Source: Pseudomonadota bacterium (lineage in GTDB: Bacteria > Pseudomonadota > Gammaproteobacteria > Burkholderiales > Chitinibacteraceae). From it: a stretch of 64,000 nucleotides of DNA. A program made the translations under genes and the position numbers. The DNA is taken from the NCBI GenBank assembly GCA_018261735.1, contig JAGTRM010000017.1:1-64000 (forward strand). The letters are read 5' to 3'. Below the pieces are notes generated by a model. That model made no database searches. It worked only from the letters and a program-made list of their open reading frames with translations, and was not told where the DNA came from. Shown here one piece after another: positions 46,254 to 54,546 of the stretch. Every line of letters begins with the position of its first letter. Position 1 is the stretch's first letter.

Positions 46254-46284
46254 CATTGGCCGGCAACAAAGTTGCCGGCCAATG
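46254..46284 (-). terminator. Perfect hairpin after yjdM
   Basis: CATTGGCCGGCAAC (46254-46267) pairs over 14 bp with 46271-46284 around a 3-base loop, 15 bp beyond the yjdM stop and upstream of the pyruvyl transferase gene. There is no T-run. Confidence 0.5.
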
Positions 46285-46299
46285 ATTCCAGATTGGGTT

Positions 46300-46641
46300 T
46301 CAGACCTTCTTCAGGAAGCAGGCCTTCAACATGAAGTTGCCGGCATCCATCTTGCAATCCACTTCGTGATCGCCGCCCACCAGGCGGATACTCTTGACCT
46401 TGGTGCCCATTTTCAGGGTGATGGACGAACCCTTGACCTTCAGATCCTTGATTAGCACGACGGCGTCGCCATCGGCCAAAATATTGCCGTTGGCATCTTT
46501 GACCACCGCATCGGTACTGCTCTCGGCTTCCGCGCTCGCCACCATCGGCCACTCATAGCCGCAGTCGGCGCAAACATAGTTATCGCCATCCGGGTAGGTG
46601 TTTTCCAGAGTACATTGCGGGCAAGCGGGCAGGGTCGACAT
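46300..46641 (-). CDS. yjdM: YjdM/PhnA family protein
   Basis: A 113-residue protein, close to E. coli YjdM (111). The N-terminal zinc ribbon has C7, C10, C24 and C27 (PACPQC, VCADCGYEW); the PhnA domain follows with VVKDANGNILADGDAVVLIKDLKVKGSS and the KSIRLVGGDHEVDCK ending. It was formerly linked to phosphonate use, but the function remains unclear. The start at 46641 (MSTLPACPQC) matches the family. The same frame stays open far upstream across the opposite-strand lipoprotein gene, which is incidental. Confidence 0.92.
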   Translation of the reverse strand: MSTLPACPQCTLENTYPDGDNYVCADCGYEWPMVASAEAESSTDAVVKDANGNILADGDAVVLIKDLKVKGSSITLKMGTKVKSIRLVGGDHEVDCKMDAGNFMLKACFLKKV

Positions 46642-46872
46642 GATTGGGCTCAAGTTGGTAAGTGGCTGAGGCGCAGTAGGGTATCCAATAATCCCTTGCG
46701 CCTGCAAGCTGCCTCGATAACCGGAGCCGGGCCGAGTCATGAAAACTGCGATCAACAGGGCCTCGAAAATGGAAACTTCAGGAACCGGTAATATGAGCAA
46801 AGGCACCCTTCCCTCCCGGGCTTGCATTATTATTCGCGCTGACCAATTTTGTGTTTTCCCGCCAGACCTTCC

Positions 46873-48120
46873 ATGAAACTCACCCAGTCCCTGTTTATGA
46901 TTTCCCTGGCCGGTTTGGCCACCGGCTGTGCTTCGCAAACAACCGCTGTTCCGCCTGAAGCCACCATTGCCTCCGTGCCCAGCGTAAATCTGCCGTCCAT
47001 GAGCGAACCGCAACCCCGGGCAGCCAGTCTGCCGATAGCCGCTTCCGCCGTTGCCAGCCGGCCCGCCTCGGCACCGGTCGCGGCTCCCTCGCCCAGCGTG
47101 GTCAAAGCGCCGGACGGACGGGCACTGCTGGATAAACTGCTGCCAACCAAAATCCCCGACCGCACCGGTTGGGCCACTGATATTTTCAATGCTTTTACCG
47201 CATTGCAGATTCCGCCCACGCCGGAATATTTCTGTGCGGCCATGGCGGTCATTGAACAGGAATCGAGCTGGCAAGCCGATCCCGTGGTGCCGGGACTGGG
47301 CAAAATCGTATGGAAAGAGATCGATCAACGTGCGGCCAAGTACCATATCCCGCTGTTTACCGTGCAGGCTGCGCTGATGGTGCCTTCGCTGGAGGGGCGC
47401 AGCTACAAGGCGCGTATCGATGCCCTGCAGACTGAAAAGCAGATGAACGATCTCTTCGAAGCCATGATCACGGAAGCGCCGGAAGTCATTCGCAATCTGG
47501 GCATCGCCAATCCGATTCGCACCGGCGGCCCGATGCAGGTCGGCGTGGATTTCGCCGTTGCGCAGACGCAAGTCTGGTCGTACCCCTACCCGGTCAAGGG
47601 CAGTATTCGCAGCGAAGTCTTTACCCGGCGTGGCGGCGTGTATTTTGGTATCGCCCATCTCTTGCAATACCGTGCCCCCTATCAGGACATGAAGTATCGT
47701 TTTGCCGACTTCAACGCCGGACGCTACAGCAGCCGTAACGCGGCGTTCCAGAACGCACTGGCCAAACTCACCAAGACCCGCATTGTTCCTGATGGCGATC
47801 TGTTGATTTATCAGGATGGCCGCCCGGTGAACAAGCCGAGCAATACCACGAACGCGTTGCTGGGTATCTCTACCAAGCTGGGATTGTCCGCCCAGGAAAT
47901 CGCCACGGATCTGGCTAAAGAGAAAACCTCTGCTTTTGGCCAGACCCCACTTTACCAGCGTGTTTTCACCCTGGCGGACAAGGCAGCGGGCAGCCCGATA
48001 CCGCGCGAAGTATCGCCTCAAATCCGGCTGCAAAGCAGCAAGATCACGCGCAAACTCACTACATCCTGGTTTGCCGAACGGGTTAATGGTCGCTATCAGC
48101 AATGCCTGGCCCGAAAATGA
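46873..48120 (+). CDS. DUF1615 (YaiW-like) outer-membrane lipoprotein
   Basis: A 415-residue lipoprotein. The signal peptide ends in the lipobox LATGC (C19); a Ser/Pro/Ala-rich linker (about 20-80) follows, then the DUF1615 domain. That domain begins with WATDIFNAFTAL and contains the transglycosylase-like AAMAVIEQESSWQADP, NPIRTGGPMQV, FGIAHLLQYRAPY and YRFADFNAGRYSSRN. E. coli YaiW is a surface-exposed homologue. Muramidase-like activity is suggested by the Glu-Ser-Ser-Trp context but is unproven. It is divergent from yjdM across 231 bp in which no firm promoter was identified. Confidence 0.85.
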   Translation: MKLTQSLFMISLAGLATGCASQTTAVPPEATIASVPSVNLPSMSEPQPRAASLPIAASAVASRPASAPVAAPSPSVVKAPDGRALLDKLLPTKIPDRTGWATDIFNAFTALQIPPTPEYFCAAMAVIEQESSWQADPVVPGLGKIVWKEIDQRAAKYHIPLFTVQAALMVPSLEGRSYKARIDALQTEKQMNDLFEAMITEAPEVIRNLGIANPIRTGGPMQVGVDFAVAQTQVWSYPYPVKGSIRSEVFTRRGGVYFGIAHLLQYRAPYQDMKYRFADFNAGRYSSRNAAFQNALAKLTKTRIVPDGDLLIYQDGRPVNKPSNTTNALLGISTKLGLSAQEIATDLAKEKTSAFGQTPLYQRVFTLADKAAGSPIPREVSPQIRLQSSKITRKLTTSWFAERVNGRYQQCLARK

Positions 48121-48280
48121 TGTATGCCAATGAAACTCGGAACAAGATCATTTTTTGGCCACTCCTCGCCTACTCCATACGGTAATCCTTGATCGTAAGA
48201 CACCGTGCTCAATACTGGGTCTATAGCATTTCCGGCATTGCATCCTTTCAATGCCAGCTATAGATCCGGAGGGCAAAACG

Positions 48281-48493
48281 ATGATCGAATTCAGAGTGGA
48301 AGACATGACCAGTAACCTGTGCGTTGGCACCATTGTCGATGCAATCAAAACAGTCGATCAGGATGCACTGGTAGAAGTCGACCTCAAAGAGCATCTGGTC
48401 CGCGTGGATAGCGCGCTGGCCGCTGAGGATATTGAAATTGCGATCAGCAATCTTGGCTACACCCCGGTTATCGAGCCGCAGCAAGGGTGGTAG
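48281..48493 (+). CDS. HMA-fold small protein lacking the first metal cysteine
   Basis: A 70-residue ferredoxin-like (heavy-metal-associated) domain: MIEFRVEDMTSNLCVGTIVDAIKTVDQDALVEVDL...AISNLGYTPVI. Copper chaperones have MxCxxC at this loop; here it reads M-T-S-N-L-C, so the first Cys is Ser and only C14 remains. GGAGG lies eight bases before the ATG at 48281. Metal binding would be altered or lost; dimeric binding through one cysteine per subunit is possible. No copper ATPase is nearby. Confidence 0.75.
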   Translation: MIEFRVEDMTSNLCVGTIVDAIKTVDQDALVEVDLKEHLVRVDSALAAEDIEIAISNLGYTPVIEPQQGW

Positions 48494-48603
48494 CAAGAGC
48501 GGAAGTATTAAATTGGTAATCGGCAGCCAATGGCTGCGGGTTTGTTCTGTCCAAACCCATGTCAAATATCCCTCTCAGCCATGACATTCGTATCGCGCAA
48601 CAG

Positions 48604-48942
48604 CTAACGCGGCAGTCGTCGACCGACCGACTCCATACAATCAAGGATCGGCTCGAGTTCCCGGCTCAGTGGTGTCAAGGAATACTCAACCTGCGGCGGA
48701 TTGCTCTGGATGACCGTGCGTTCAAGCATGCCGTGCTCTTCCATGACGCGTAGCCGGTTGGTCAGCACCTTGGTCGACACTTTTTTCAGGTCACGCCGCA
48801 AATCACCAAAACGCCTGGGCCCGGCTCGAAGAAACCACAAAATCTGCACCGTCCACGCGCCTGCCAATAACGCCAGTACGGATTCCAACGGACAATCAAG
48901 GGGCAGCGGTGGCTGGGTTGCCGGTTTGGGGCGTTGGGGCAT
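48604..48942 (-). CDS. HxlR family transcriptional regulator
   Basis: A 112-residue winged-helix regulator with the family core DCPLESVLALLAGAWTVQILWFL, PRRFGDLRRDL, LTNRLRVMEEHGMLERT and YSLTPLSRELEPIL. C17, just before the first helix, is at the position of the redox-sensing cysteine in YodB/HypR-type members, which respond to quinones and electrophiles. GGAG precedes the ATG at 48942. It is divergent from the cysteine hydrolase gene and so is a likely regulator of the following group. Confidence 0.88.
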   Translation of the reverse strand: MPQRPKPATQPPLPLDCPLESVLALLAGAWTVQILWFLRAGPRRFGDLRRDLKKVSTKVLTNRLRVMEEHGMLERTVIQSNPPQVEYSLTPLSRELEPILDCMESVGRRLPR

Positions 48943-49013
48943 ACGAAAGATCTCCGTAGTTACCTTTTGGAACCTGCTTGCAAGGAATAAACAAAGCATT
49001 ATGATGAGAATCG

Positions 49014-49028
49014 TACTCGTTACCAGTA
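49014..49028. promoter_or_regulatory. Candidate HxlR operator
   Basis: TACT-CGTTACC-AGTA is an inverted repeat in the intergenic region between the hxlR-type gene and the cysteine hydrolase gene, 25 bp before the latter's ATG. TACT...AGTA half-sites resemble those of YodB-type regulators. The assignment is inferred from position and symmetry. Confidence 0.4.
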
Positions 49029-49052
49029 TTCCATAATTCAAGGAGACAGACC

Positions 49053-49706
49053 ATGCCCCAAGCGACCCCGACCCCCGGCAAAGCACTGCTGAATCCCGCC
49101 AACCACCTGTTGATCATGATCGATCATCAGTCACAAATGGCTTTTGCCACCAAGTCGATCGATGCAGTCACGCTGCGCAATAACACCGCATTGGTTGCCA
49201 AAGCTGCGCGTGAGTTCAAGGTGCCGACGATCCTGACCACGGTGGCCGAAAAGACTTTTTCTGGCCCGTTGTTCGATGAGATTAAATCGGTTTTCCCCGA
49301 GAACAAGGTGATTGATCGCACCACGATGAATACCTGGGAAGACGGCCGGATTTCGGAACGCGTCAACAAGATCGACCGGAACAAGGTGGTATTGGCTGGG
49401 CTGTGGACCGGGGTCTGCATCGTCGGCCCAGCCCTTTCTGCGCTCGATCAGGGCTTCGAGGTGTATGTAATTGCCGATGCCTGTGGCGATGTCTCCGACG
49501 AGGCGCATGAGCGTGCGATGGAGCGGATGATTCAGCTTGGCGCGCAACCGATGACTTCCCTGCAATATCTGCTGGAGTTGCAACGCGACTGGGCGCGCAG
49601 CGAGACTTACAACGAAACAGTGGCCACGTCGGTAGCACATGGGGGCGGCTACGGTCTGGGCCTGATCTATGCCAAGACCATGTTTGGCGGCGGCGAAGGC
49701 CACTGA
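49053..49706 (+). CDS. Isochorismatase-like cysteine hydrolase (YcaC-like)
   Basis: A 217-residue alpha/beta hydrolase of the isochorismatase superfamily. The catalytic triad elements seen are D24 in LIMIDHQSQMA and C122 in LAGLWTGVCIVGPAL; a lysine around residue 111 is likely the third. The YcaC-like length and DACGDVSDEAHERAMERM segment fit. The substrate is unknown (nicotinamide, ureas or amides in relatives). AGGAG is seven bases before the ATG. It heads a plus-strand group with pirin and DoxX. Confidence 0.9.
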   Translation: MPQATPTPGKALLNPANHLLIMIDHQSQMAFATKSIDAVTLRNNTALVAKAAREFKVPTILTTVAEKTFSGPLFDEIKSVFPENKVIDRTTMNTWEDGRISERVNKIDRNKVVLAGLWTGVCIVGPALSALDQGFEVYVIADACGDVSDEAHERAMERMIQLGAQPMTSLQYLLELQRDWARSETYNETVATSVAHGGGYGLGLIYAKTMFGGGEGH

Positions 49707-49767
49707 ACCCGCTGATAAGACCGTTGTTTTTCCCATTAACAGGCACTGCAAAACTTACGAGGCTTCC

Positions 49768-50469
49768 ATGATTACCCTTCGCAAGAGTTCTGACCGTGGC
49801 CATGCCGATCATGGCTGGCTGAAAAGCGATCACAGCTTTTCTTTCGCGGAATACTACAACCCGCAGGAGATGGGCTGGGGGCCGTTGCGCGTGATCAATG
49901 AGGACCGTGTGCAGCCCGGCATGGGCTTTGGCACCCACAGCCACCGGGACATGGAGATCGTCAGCTACGTGCTGAGCGGGCAGTTGCAGCACAAGGACAG
50001 CATGGGCAACGGCGAGATCATCCGCCCCGGCGATGTGCAACGCATGAGTGCCGGCACCGGCGTGCAGCACAGCGAATTCAATCCTTCACCCGACGAGGGC
50101 GTGCATTTTCTCCAGATCTGGATCATGCCGATTCGCACTGGGGTGCAGCCAAGCTACGAACAGAAGTATTTCTCCGCCGACGAAAAGCGCGGACGGCTGC
50201 GCCTGGTGGCATCGAGCAATGGGCGCGAAGGCAGCGTCTCGATCCATCAGGATGCATCGCTCTTTGCCAGCCTGCTCAGACCGGGCGAGCAGGTTTCGCA
50301 TGCTTTCCGCCCCGGGCGCCTGGGTTACGTGCATCTGGTCAGCGGCGAAGTGCGCGTCAACGGAACTGAGCTGAAGACTGGCGATGCCGCCAAGATCGAG
50401 GCGGAAGAGGATCTTGTCATTGTGGCCGATGCGGATTCGGAACTGCTGCTGTTCGATCTGTGCAAGTAA
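49768..50469 (+). CDS. Pirin family protein
   Basis: A 233-residue bicupin of the pirin/YhhW type. The N-terminal cupin carries the metal ligands H57 and H59 (GTHSHRDMEIVSYVLSG), H101 (GVQHSE) and E103. E. coli YhhW has quercetin-dioxygenase activity in vitro, and pirins often track with redox-stress genes. The ATG at 49768 has GAGG five bases upstream. Confidence 0.92.
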   Translation: MITLRKSSDRGHADHGWLKSDHSFSFAEYYNPQEMGWGPLRVINEDRVQPGMGFGTHSHRDMEIVSYVLSGQLQHKDSMGNGEIIRPGDVQRMSAGTGVQHSEFNPSPDEGVHFLQIWIMPIRTGVQPSYEQKYFSADEKRGRLRLVASSNGREGSVSIHQDASLFASLLRPGEQVSHAFRPGRLGYVHLVSGEVRVNGTELKTGDAAKIEAEEDLVIVADADSELLLFDLCK

Positions 50470-50516
50470 TCAGAACGCCATCATTCTGGCTGACAACGAA
50501 AAGCGGGTGTCAAACC

Positions 50517-50921
50517 GTGGAGTTGAGCAATCTGGGCTTGTTGCTGCTGCGAATTGTGCCGGGCGTGCTGCTGGTTACCGTGCATGCCCGGCACAAGATC
50601 ACCGCCGGGATTGCCTACTTTCGCAAGGGCACGCCCTGGCCTCTGGTTCAGGAGGTTGCCGCGATCCACTGTCCATTCCCCGTGCTCACCGCAATCGTGG
50701 CCAGCCTGCTGCAGTTGGTCGGTGCGATGGCCATCGTTCTGGGCTTGTATACCCAGCTGGCCGCCCTTGTTTTAGCGGCAATCTTGATCACGGCCCTGTA
50801 TGCGAACTTCGTGACCGGCCAAGACCCGCAGCTGGCGCTGTTGTACCTGGTGGTGGTCTGTGCCATTGGCCTTGTCGGGCCGGGGCAATGGTCGCTGGAT
50901 GCGATCATGACAGCGCTTTAA
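50517..50921 (+). CDS. DoxX family membrane protein
   Basis: A 134-residue protein with four hydrophobic helices (LGLLLLRIVPGVLLVTVHA, ILTAIVASLLQLVGAMAIVLGL-like, LAALVLAAILITALYANFV, LALLYLVVVCAIGLVG). Its pattern follows DoxX/DoxD-like proteins, commonly beside pirins. The start is probably a GTG at 50517 (VELSNLGLL); a TTG two codons later is also possible, and neither has a strong Shine-Dalgarno. Confidence 0.75.
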   Translation: MELSNLGLLLLRIVPGVLLVTVHARHKITAGIAYFRKGTPWPLVQEVAAIHCPFPVLTAIVASLLQLVGAMAIVLGLYTQLAALVLAAILITALYANFVTGQDPQLALLYLVVVCAIGLVGPGQWSLDAIMTAL

Positions 50922-50958
50922 CGGAACGCTGCCCTGAAAAGTTTTTTCTGGAGGTGTT

Positions 50959-52797
50959 ATGGCGTCAAATGAACCGGATGGAAATGAGCCTGATCTGATC
51001 CTGCACAACGGCAAGATCGCCACCAACGATCCGGCGCAACCTTTTGTATCGGCACTGGCCATCCGCAACGGCCTGATCCAGTTGGCGGGAGCGGAGGCCG
51101 AGGTGCTGGCGCTTCGGGGCCCGCGCACGCAAGTCGTCGATCTGCAGCAACGCACCGTGATCCCTGGCCTCAACGATTCGCACCTGCACCTGATCCGCGG
51201 CGGACTCAACTACAACATGGAGCTGCGCTGGGATGGCATTCCTTCGCTGGCGCTGGCGTTGCAGATGCTCAAGGAACAGGCGCAGCGCACGCCGCCGGGA
51301 CAGTGGGTGCGCGTGGTTGGCGGCTGGAGCGAGTTCCAGTTCGCCGAGCGCCGTCTGCCCACGCTGGACGAACTCAACGCCGCCGCGCCCGACACGCCGG
51401 TTTTCGTCCTGCACCTGTACTGCCAGGCCATGCTGAACAAGGCCGCGCTGCGTGCCGTGGGCTACACCCGCGATACGCCCGATCCGGCCGGCGGCATGAT
51501 CGAGCGCGACAAGGCGGGGCATCCCACCGGGCTGCTGGTGGCCAAGCCCAATGCCATGATCCTGTATTCCACGCTGGCGAAGGGGCCGAAACCGCCGGTC
51601 GAGCACCAGATCAATTCCACGCGCCACTTCCTGCGCGAGCTAAACCGGCTCGGCGTCACCAGTTGCATCGATGCCGGCGGCGGATTCCAGAACTATCCGG
51701 AAGATTATCAGGTGGTCGATGACTTGCACCGTCACAACCAGCTCACGGTGCGCATCGCCTACAACCTGTTCACGCAGAAGCCCAAGGAAGAAAAACAGGA
51801 TTTTGCACGTTGGATGAAGATGACCGCGCCCGGTGCCGGCAGCGACTTCTACCGCACCAACGGTGCCGGCGAGATGCTGGTGTTTTCCGCCGCAGACTTC
51901 GAGGATTTCCTGGAGCCTCGCCCCGATCTGCCCGAGGTCATGGAAGCCGAACTCAAGGATGTCGTCACCCTGCTGGCACAAAACAAGTGGCCATTCCGCC
52001 TGCACGCCACCTACGACGAGTCGATCAACCGTTTCCTCAACGTGCTGGAGGAGATCGACCGCGAAGTGCCGTTGCATGGCCTCGGCTGGTTCTTCGACCA
52101 TGCCGAGACAATTTCCGACCGCAATATCGAGCGAGTGAAAAAGCTGGGTGGCGGCATTGCGGTGCAGCACCGCATGGCGTTTCAAGGCGAGTATTTTGTC
52201 GAGCGCTATGGCGCCCAGGCCGCCGAACGCACGCCGCCGATCCGACGCATGCTGGAGATGGGCATACCGGTTGGCGCAGGCACCGATGCCACGCGGGTGG
52301 CCAGTTACAACCCGTTTGCCTCGCTGTATTGGCTGGTCAGCGGCAAGACCTGCGGCGGACTCGCGCTCTATCCGGAAAAAAACCGATTGAGCCGGGAAGA
52401 AGCGCTGCAGTTGTATACCGTCGGCAGCGCCGGGTTCTCCGGCGAGGCGCACAAGAAAGGTCGCCTGACCGCCGGGCAATTCGCCGATCTGGCGGTGCTG
52501 TCTGCCGACTATTTCAGCATCCCCGAAGCCGAGCTCAAGGCGCTGGAATCGGTATTGACCGTGGTGGGCGGCAAGGTGGTTTACGCGGCCAAGGAGTATG
52601 CCCCACTCGACCCGCCGGCGATTCCGGTCTTGCCCGAGTGGTCGCCGATCGCAAGGTTTGGCGGCTACGGCGCACCACTCGTGCACTCCCACGCCTGTGC
52701 AGCCCATCCGCCACAGCACGCTGCAGTTCACTCGCATCTCCATGCCGGCCATCACCATCATGACGGACTGGGAGGGTGCATGTGCTGGGCGTTCTAA
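50959..52797 (+). CDS. Amidohydrolase (YtcJ-like) with His-rich C-terminal tail
   Basis: A 612-residue metal-dependent amidohydrolase of the amidohydrolase-3/YtcJ group. The metal motif is LNDSHLHLIRGG (H75, H77); later segments are PFRLHATYDESI, GLGWFFDHAE and GIPVGAGTDATRVASYNP. The last 44 residues are an unusual appendage with 11 His and 3 Cys (HSH, AVHSHLHAGHHHH, GCMCWAF), suggesting metal storage or delivery. GGAGGTG precedes the ATG. The stop codon sits exactly at the edge of a MITE-like element. Confidence 0.9.
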   Translation: MASNEPDGNEPDLILHNGKIATNDPAQPFVSALAIRNGLIQLAGAEAEVLALRGPRTQVVDLQQRTVIPGLNDSHLHLIRGGLNYNMELRWDGIPSLALALQMLKEQAQRTPPGQWVRVVGGWSEFQFAERRLPTLDELNAAAPDTPVFVLHLYCQAMLNKAALRAVGYTRDTPDPAGGMIERDKAGHPTGLLVAKPNAMILYSTLAKGPKPPVEHQINSTRHFLRELNRLGVTSCIDAGGGFQNYPEDYQVVDDLHRHNQLTVRIAYNLFTQKPKEEKQDFARWMKMTAPGAGSDFYRTNGAGEMLVFSAADFEDFLEPRPDLPEVMEAELKDVVTLLAQNKWPFRLHATYDESINRFLNVLEEIDREVPLHGLGWFFDHAETISDRNIERVKKLGGGIAVQHRMAFQGEYFVERYGAQAAERTPPIRRMLEMGIPVGAGTDATRVASYNPFASLYWLVSGKTCGGLALYPEKNRLSREEALQLYTVGSAGFSGEAHKKGRLTAGQFADLAVLSADYFSIPEAELKALESVLTVVGGKVVYAAKEYAPLDPPAIPVLPEWSPIARFGGYGAPLVHSHACAAHPPQHAAVHSHLHAGHHHHDGLGGCMCWAF

Positions 52798-52967
52798 GAA
52801 CCTATTCGCGATCTGTCGCGAGAGGTCGTCAGCAGGGTGAAGAGCAGCGCAAAAACCGGAGTGTACGAGTAAGTACATGAGGACGCCCGAAGGAAGCACT
52901 CTTGGGGTGTTTTGAGCAGCGCATGAATCCTGATCACGGCCTCGCAGCAAGATCGTGAACGGGTTCT
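52797..52967. mobile_element. MITE-like element with 26-27 bp terminal inverted repeats
   Basis: The left end (52797-52822) and the reverse complement of the right end (52941-52967) share the pattern AGAACC-NN-TTC-N-CGATCT followed by a CGCGAG/TGCGAG end. Inside are a TGTAC/GTACA hairpin near 52862-52877 and two copies of GAGCAGCGCA (52842-52851, 52914-52923). There is no transposase gene. The adjoining 52968-53045 also looks repeat-derived: on its minus strand are fragments that read [16 protein letters not shown] and, in another frame, MARQARRPS. No clear target duplication was found. Confidence 0.65.
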
Positions 52968-53066
52968 AAAGTTAATCCGCTTGAATGCATCCAAGGCGGT
53001 GACTACGTTGTTAGCTTGGGCGTCTCGCTTGACGCGCCATACCTCAACCTGAAAAGGAGTACGAAA

Positions 53067-53669
53067 ATGTCGAAAGTATTGGTGCTTTACTACAGCATGT
53101 ATGGCCACATCGAAACCATGGCCAACGCCGTGGCGGAAGGCGCTCGCAACGTTCCCGGCACGACCGTTACGGTGAAACGCGTACCCGATCTGATGCCCGA
53201 AGAAGTCGCGCGCAAGGCTGGGGCAAAGTGGGACCAGGCGGCGCCGATCGCGACCCCGGCAGAGCTGGCCGATTACGACGCGATCATTTTTGGCACCCCT
53301 ACCCGTTTCGGCAATATGTGCGCGCAGATGCGCAACTTCCTCGACCAGACCGGTGGTTTGTGGATGGGTGGCAAGCTGATCGGCAAGATCGGCAGCGTGT
53401 TTACTTCCACCGGCACCCAGCATGGCGGTCAGGAAACCACAATCACCTCGTTTCATACCACGCTGCTGCACCAGGGCATGATCATTGTCGGTGTTCCCTA
53501 TTCCTGTCCGGAACTGGTGAACATGGCTGAAATTACCGGCGGATCGCCGTATGGCGCTGGCACGCTGGCCGGAGGCGACGGCAGCCGCCAGCCCACGGAA
53601 AACGAGCTCAAGATCGCCCGCTTCCAGGGCTCGCATGTGGCCACGATTGCCCAAAAGCTCGCGGCCTAG
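53067..53669 (+). CDS. wrbA: NAD(P)H:quinone oxidoreductase type IV (WrbA)
   Basis: A 200-residue flavodoxin-like FMN enzyme that reduces quinones by two electrons. It shows [23 protein letters not shown] (FMN phosphate loop), [25 protein letters not shown] and [15 protein letters not shown], all WrbA hallmarks. AAAAGGAG lies eight bases before the ATG at 53067. With HxlR, pirin and DoxX nearby, a quinone or electrophile response is likely. Confidence 0.96.
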   Translation: MSKVLVLYYSMYGHIETMANAVAEGARNVPGTTVTVKRVPDLMPEEVARKAGAKWDQAAPIATPAELADYDAIIFGTPTRFGNMCAQMRNFLDQTGGLWMGGKLIGKIGSVFTSTGTQHGGQETTITSFHTTLLHQGMIIVGVPYSCPELVNMAEITGGSPYGAGTLAGGDGSRQPTENELKIARFQGSHVATIAQKLAA

Positions 53670-53712
53670 CTATTACCGCCGGATGATGAATTCAAGCAGG
53701 GGAATGCCGCTG

Positions 53713-54300
53713 ATGAGTACGGAACAGACTTCAAGTGCAGTTGGCACGACGCACTCTGACGAAAGCGTCACCCTGCTGATCCAGCAACGCGTGCGCAAGG
53801 ATGCCATTGCTCGCTACGAGCAGTGGCTACGGGTAATCGCAGCCAGGGCGGCGGAATATCCCGGGCATCAAGGGGTGCACATCATCCGTCCGCCCGAAGG
53901 CGGCAACGAGTATTCGATCATCATTCGCTTTGCAAGCTTCGCCGATGCCGAGCGCTGGACCAAGTCGACCGACCGCCAGCAGCTGTTGGTCGAGATTGCC
54001 GATGCTTTCGAGCGCGAAGATCAGTATCAGATCCAGCCCGGTATCGAGTTCTGGTTCACGCCGCCCTCGCCCGCGCAAAAACGTCCCGAACCGTGGAAGC
54101 AGTGGTTGATCACCACCTCGGTGATCTGGCCGCTGACCATGCTGATCCCGCCTCTTTTCAAACCGGTGTTCACTGCGATTCCTCTATTGGGGCACTGGGG
54201 AATCAGCCATGGCATCATCGCTTCGACCATCGTCGCGCTGGTGGTATTCCTGATCATGCCGCGCTATGTGCATGCCGTTTCACGCTGGCTGTTTCACTAG
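53713..54300 (+). CDS. Antibiotic biosynthesis monooxygenase-domain membrane protein
   Basis: A 195-residue protein. Residues about 18-118 form an ABM (dimeric ferredoxin-like) domain: ESVTLLIQQRVRKDAIARYEQWLRVIAARAAEYPGHQGVHI...SIIIRFASFADAERW. Two hydrophobic segments follow (WPLTMLIPPLF region and SHGIIASTIVALVVFLIMP). This ABM-plus-two-helix layout is known in proteobacteria without an assigned function. The ATG at 53713 (MSTEQTS) has GGGGA upstream; earlier in-frame ATGs overlap that site. It follows wrbA by 43 bp. Confidence 0.82.
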   Translation: MSTEQTSSAVGTTHSDESVTLLIQQRVRKDAIARYEQWLRVIAARAAEYPGHQGVHIIRPPEGGNEYSIIIRFASFADAERWTKSTDRQQLLVEIADAFEREDQYQIQPGIEFWFTPPSPAQKRPEPWKQWLITTSVIWPLTMLIPPLFKPVFTAIPLLGHWGISHGIIASTIVALVVFLIMPRYVHAVSRWLFH

Positions 54301-54302
54301 AT

Positions 54303-54330
54303 TCCGCCACGCCTGTGCGGGTTTTCCCTT
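54303..54330 (+). terminator. Terminator after the ABM-domain gene
   Basis: CCGC-C-AC and GTGCGG form a short stem around GCCT, followed by GTTTTCCCTT, just after the stop codon. Confidence 0.55.
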
Positions 54331-54453
54331 ATAAATCATAACCCTTTACCCATATTCAATTTTGTTTCCTGGCATCGCCTGGATAATTCATCCGAGCCTA
54401 ATCTTTCTGCACAGTAAAGGTTCAGTGCTGTGATATCCGGCACCAAAATCGTT

Positions 54454-54496
54454 CAACCAGGAAAGATTTATATGGGAAATCCGTGTTTCCTGGTTG
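54454..54496 (+). promoter_or_regulatory. Long-stem hairpin in the leader of the ethanolamine operon
   Basis: CAACCAGGAAA (54454-54464) pairs perfectly over 11 bp with TTTCCTGGTTG (54486-54496) around a 21-base A/T-rich loop. It could be a dyad operator or an RNA leader structure. No cobalamin-riboswitch B12 box was recognised, although EutBC needs adenosylcobalamin. Confidence 0.5.
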
Positions 54497-54518
54497 GCAT
54501 GGTTTATGCAAAGTGTTG

Positions 54519-54533
54519 AGTGTTATTAACACT
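54519..54533. promoter_or_regulatory. Perfect palindrome before the ethanolamine permease gene
   Basis: AGTGTTA-T-TAACACT is a perfect 15-bp palindrome ending 13 bp before the permease ATG. At this position it could block translation or be a repressor site. No Shine-Dalgarno is visible between it and the ATG. Confidence 0.5.
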
Positions 54534-54546
54534 GGCGTAAATTAAA

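Noticed and set aside
46642..48102. Long minus-strand open frame continuous with yjdM
   Set aside because: It lies opposite the DUF1615 lipoprotein gene, has low-complexity composition and no homology pattern; only the last 113 codons (YjdM) are real.
54301..54546. Cobalamin riboswitch before the ethanolamine operon
   Set aside because: No B12-box-like sequence was found; the structures present are simple dyads.
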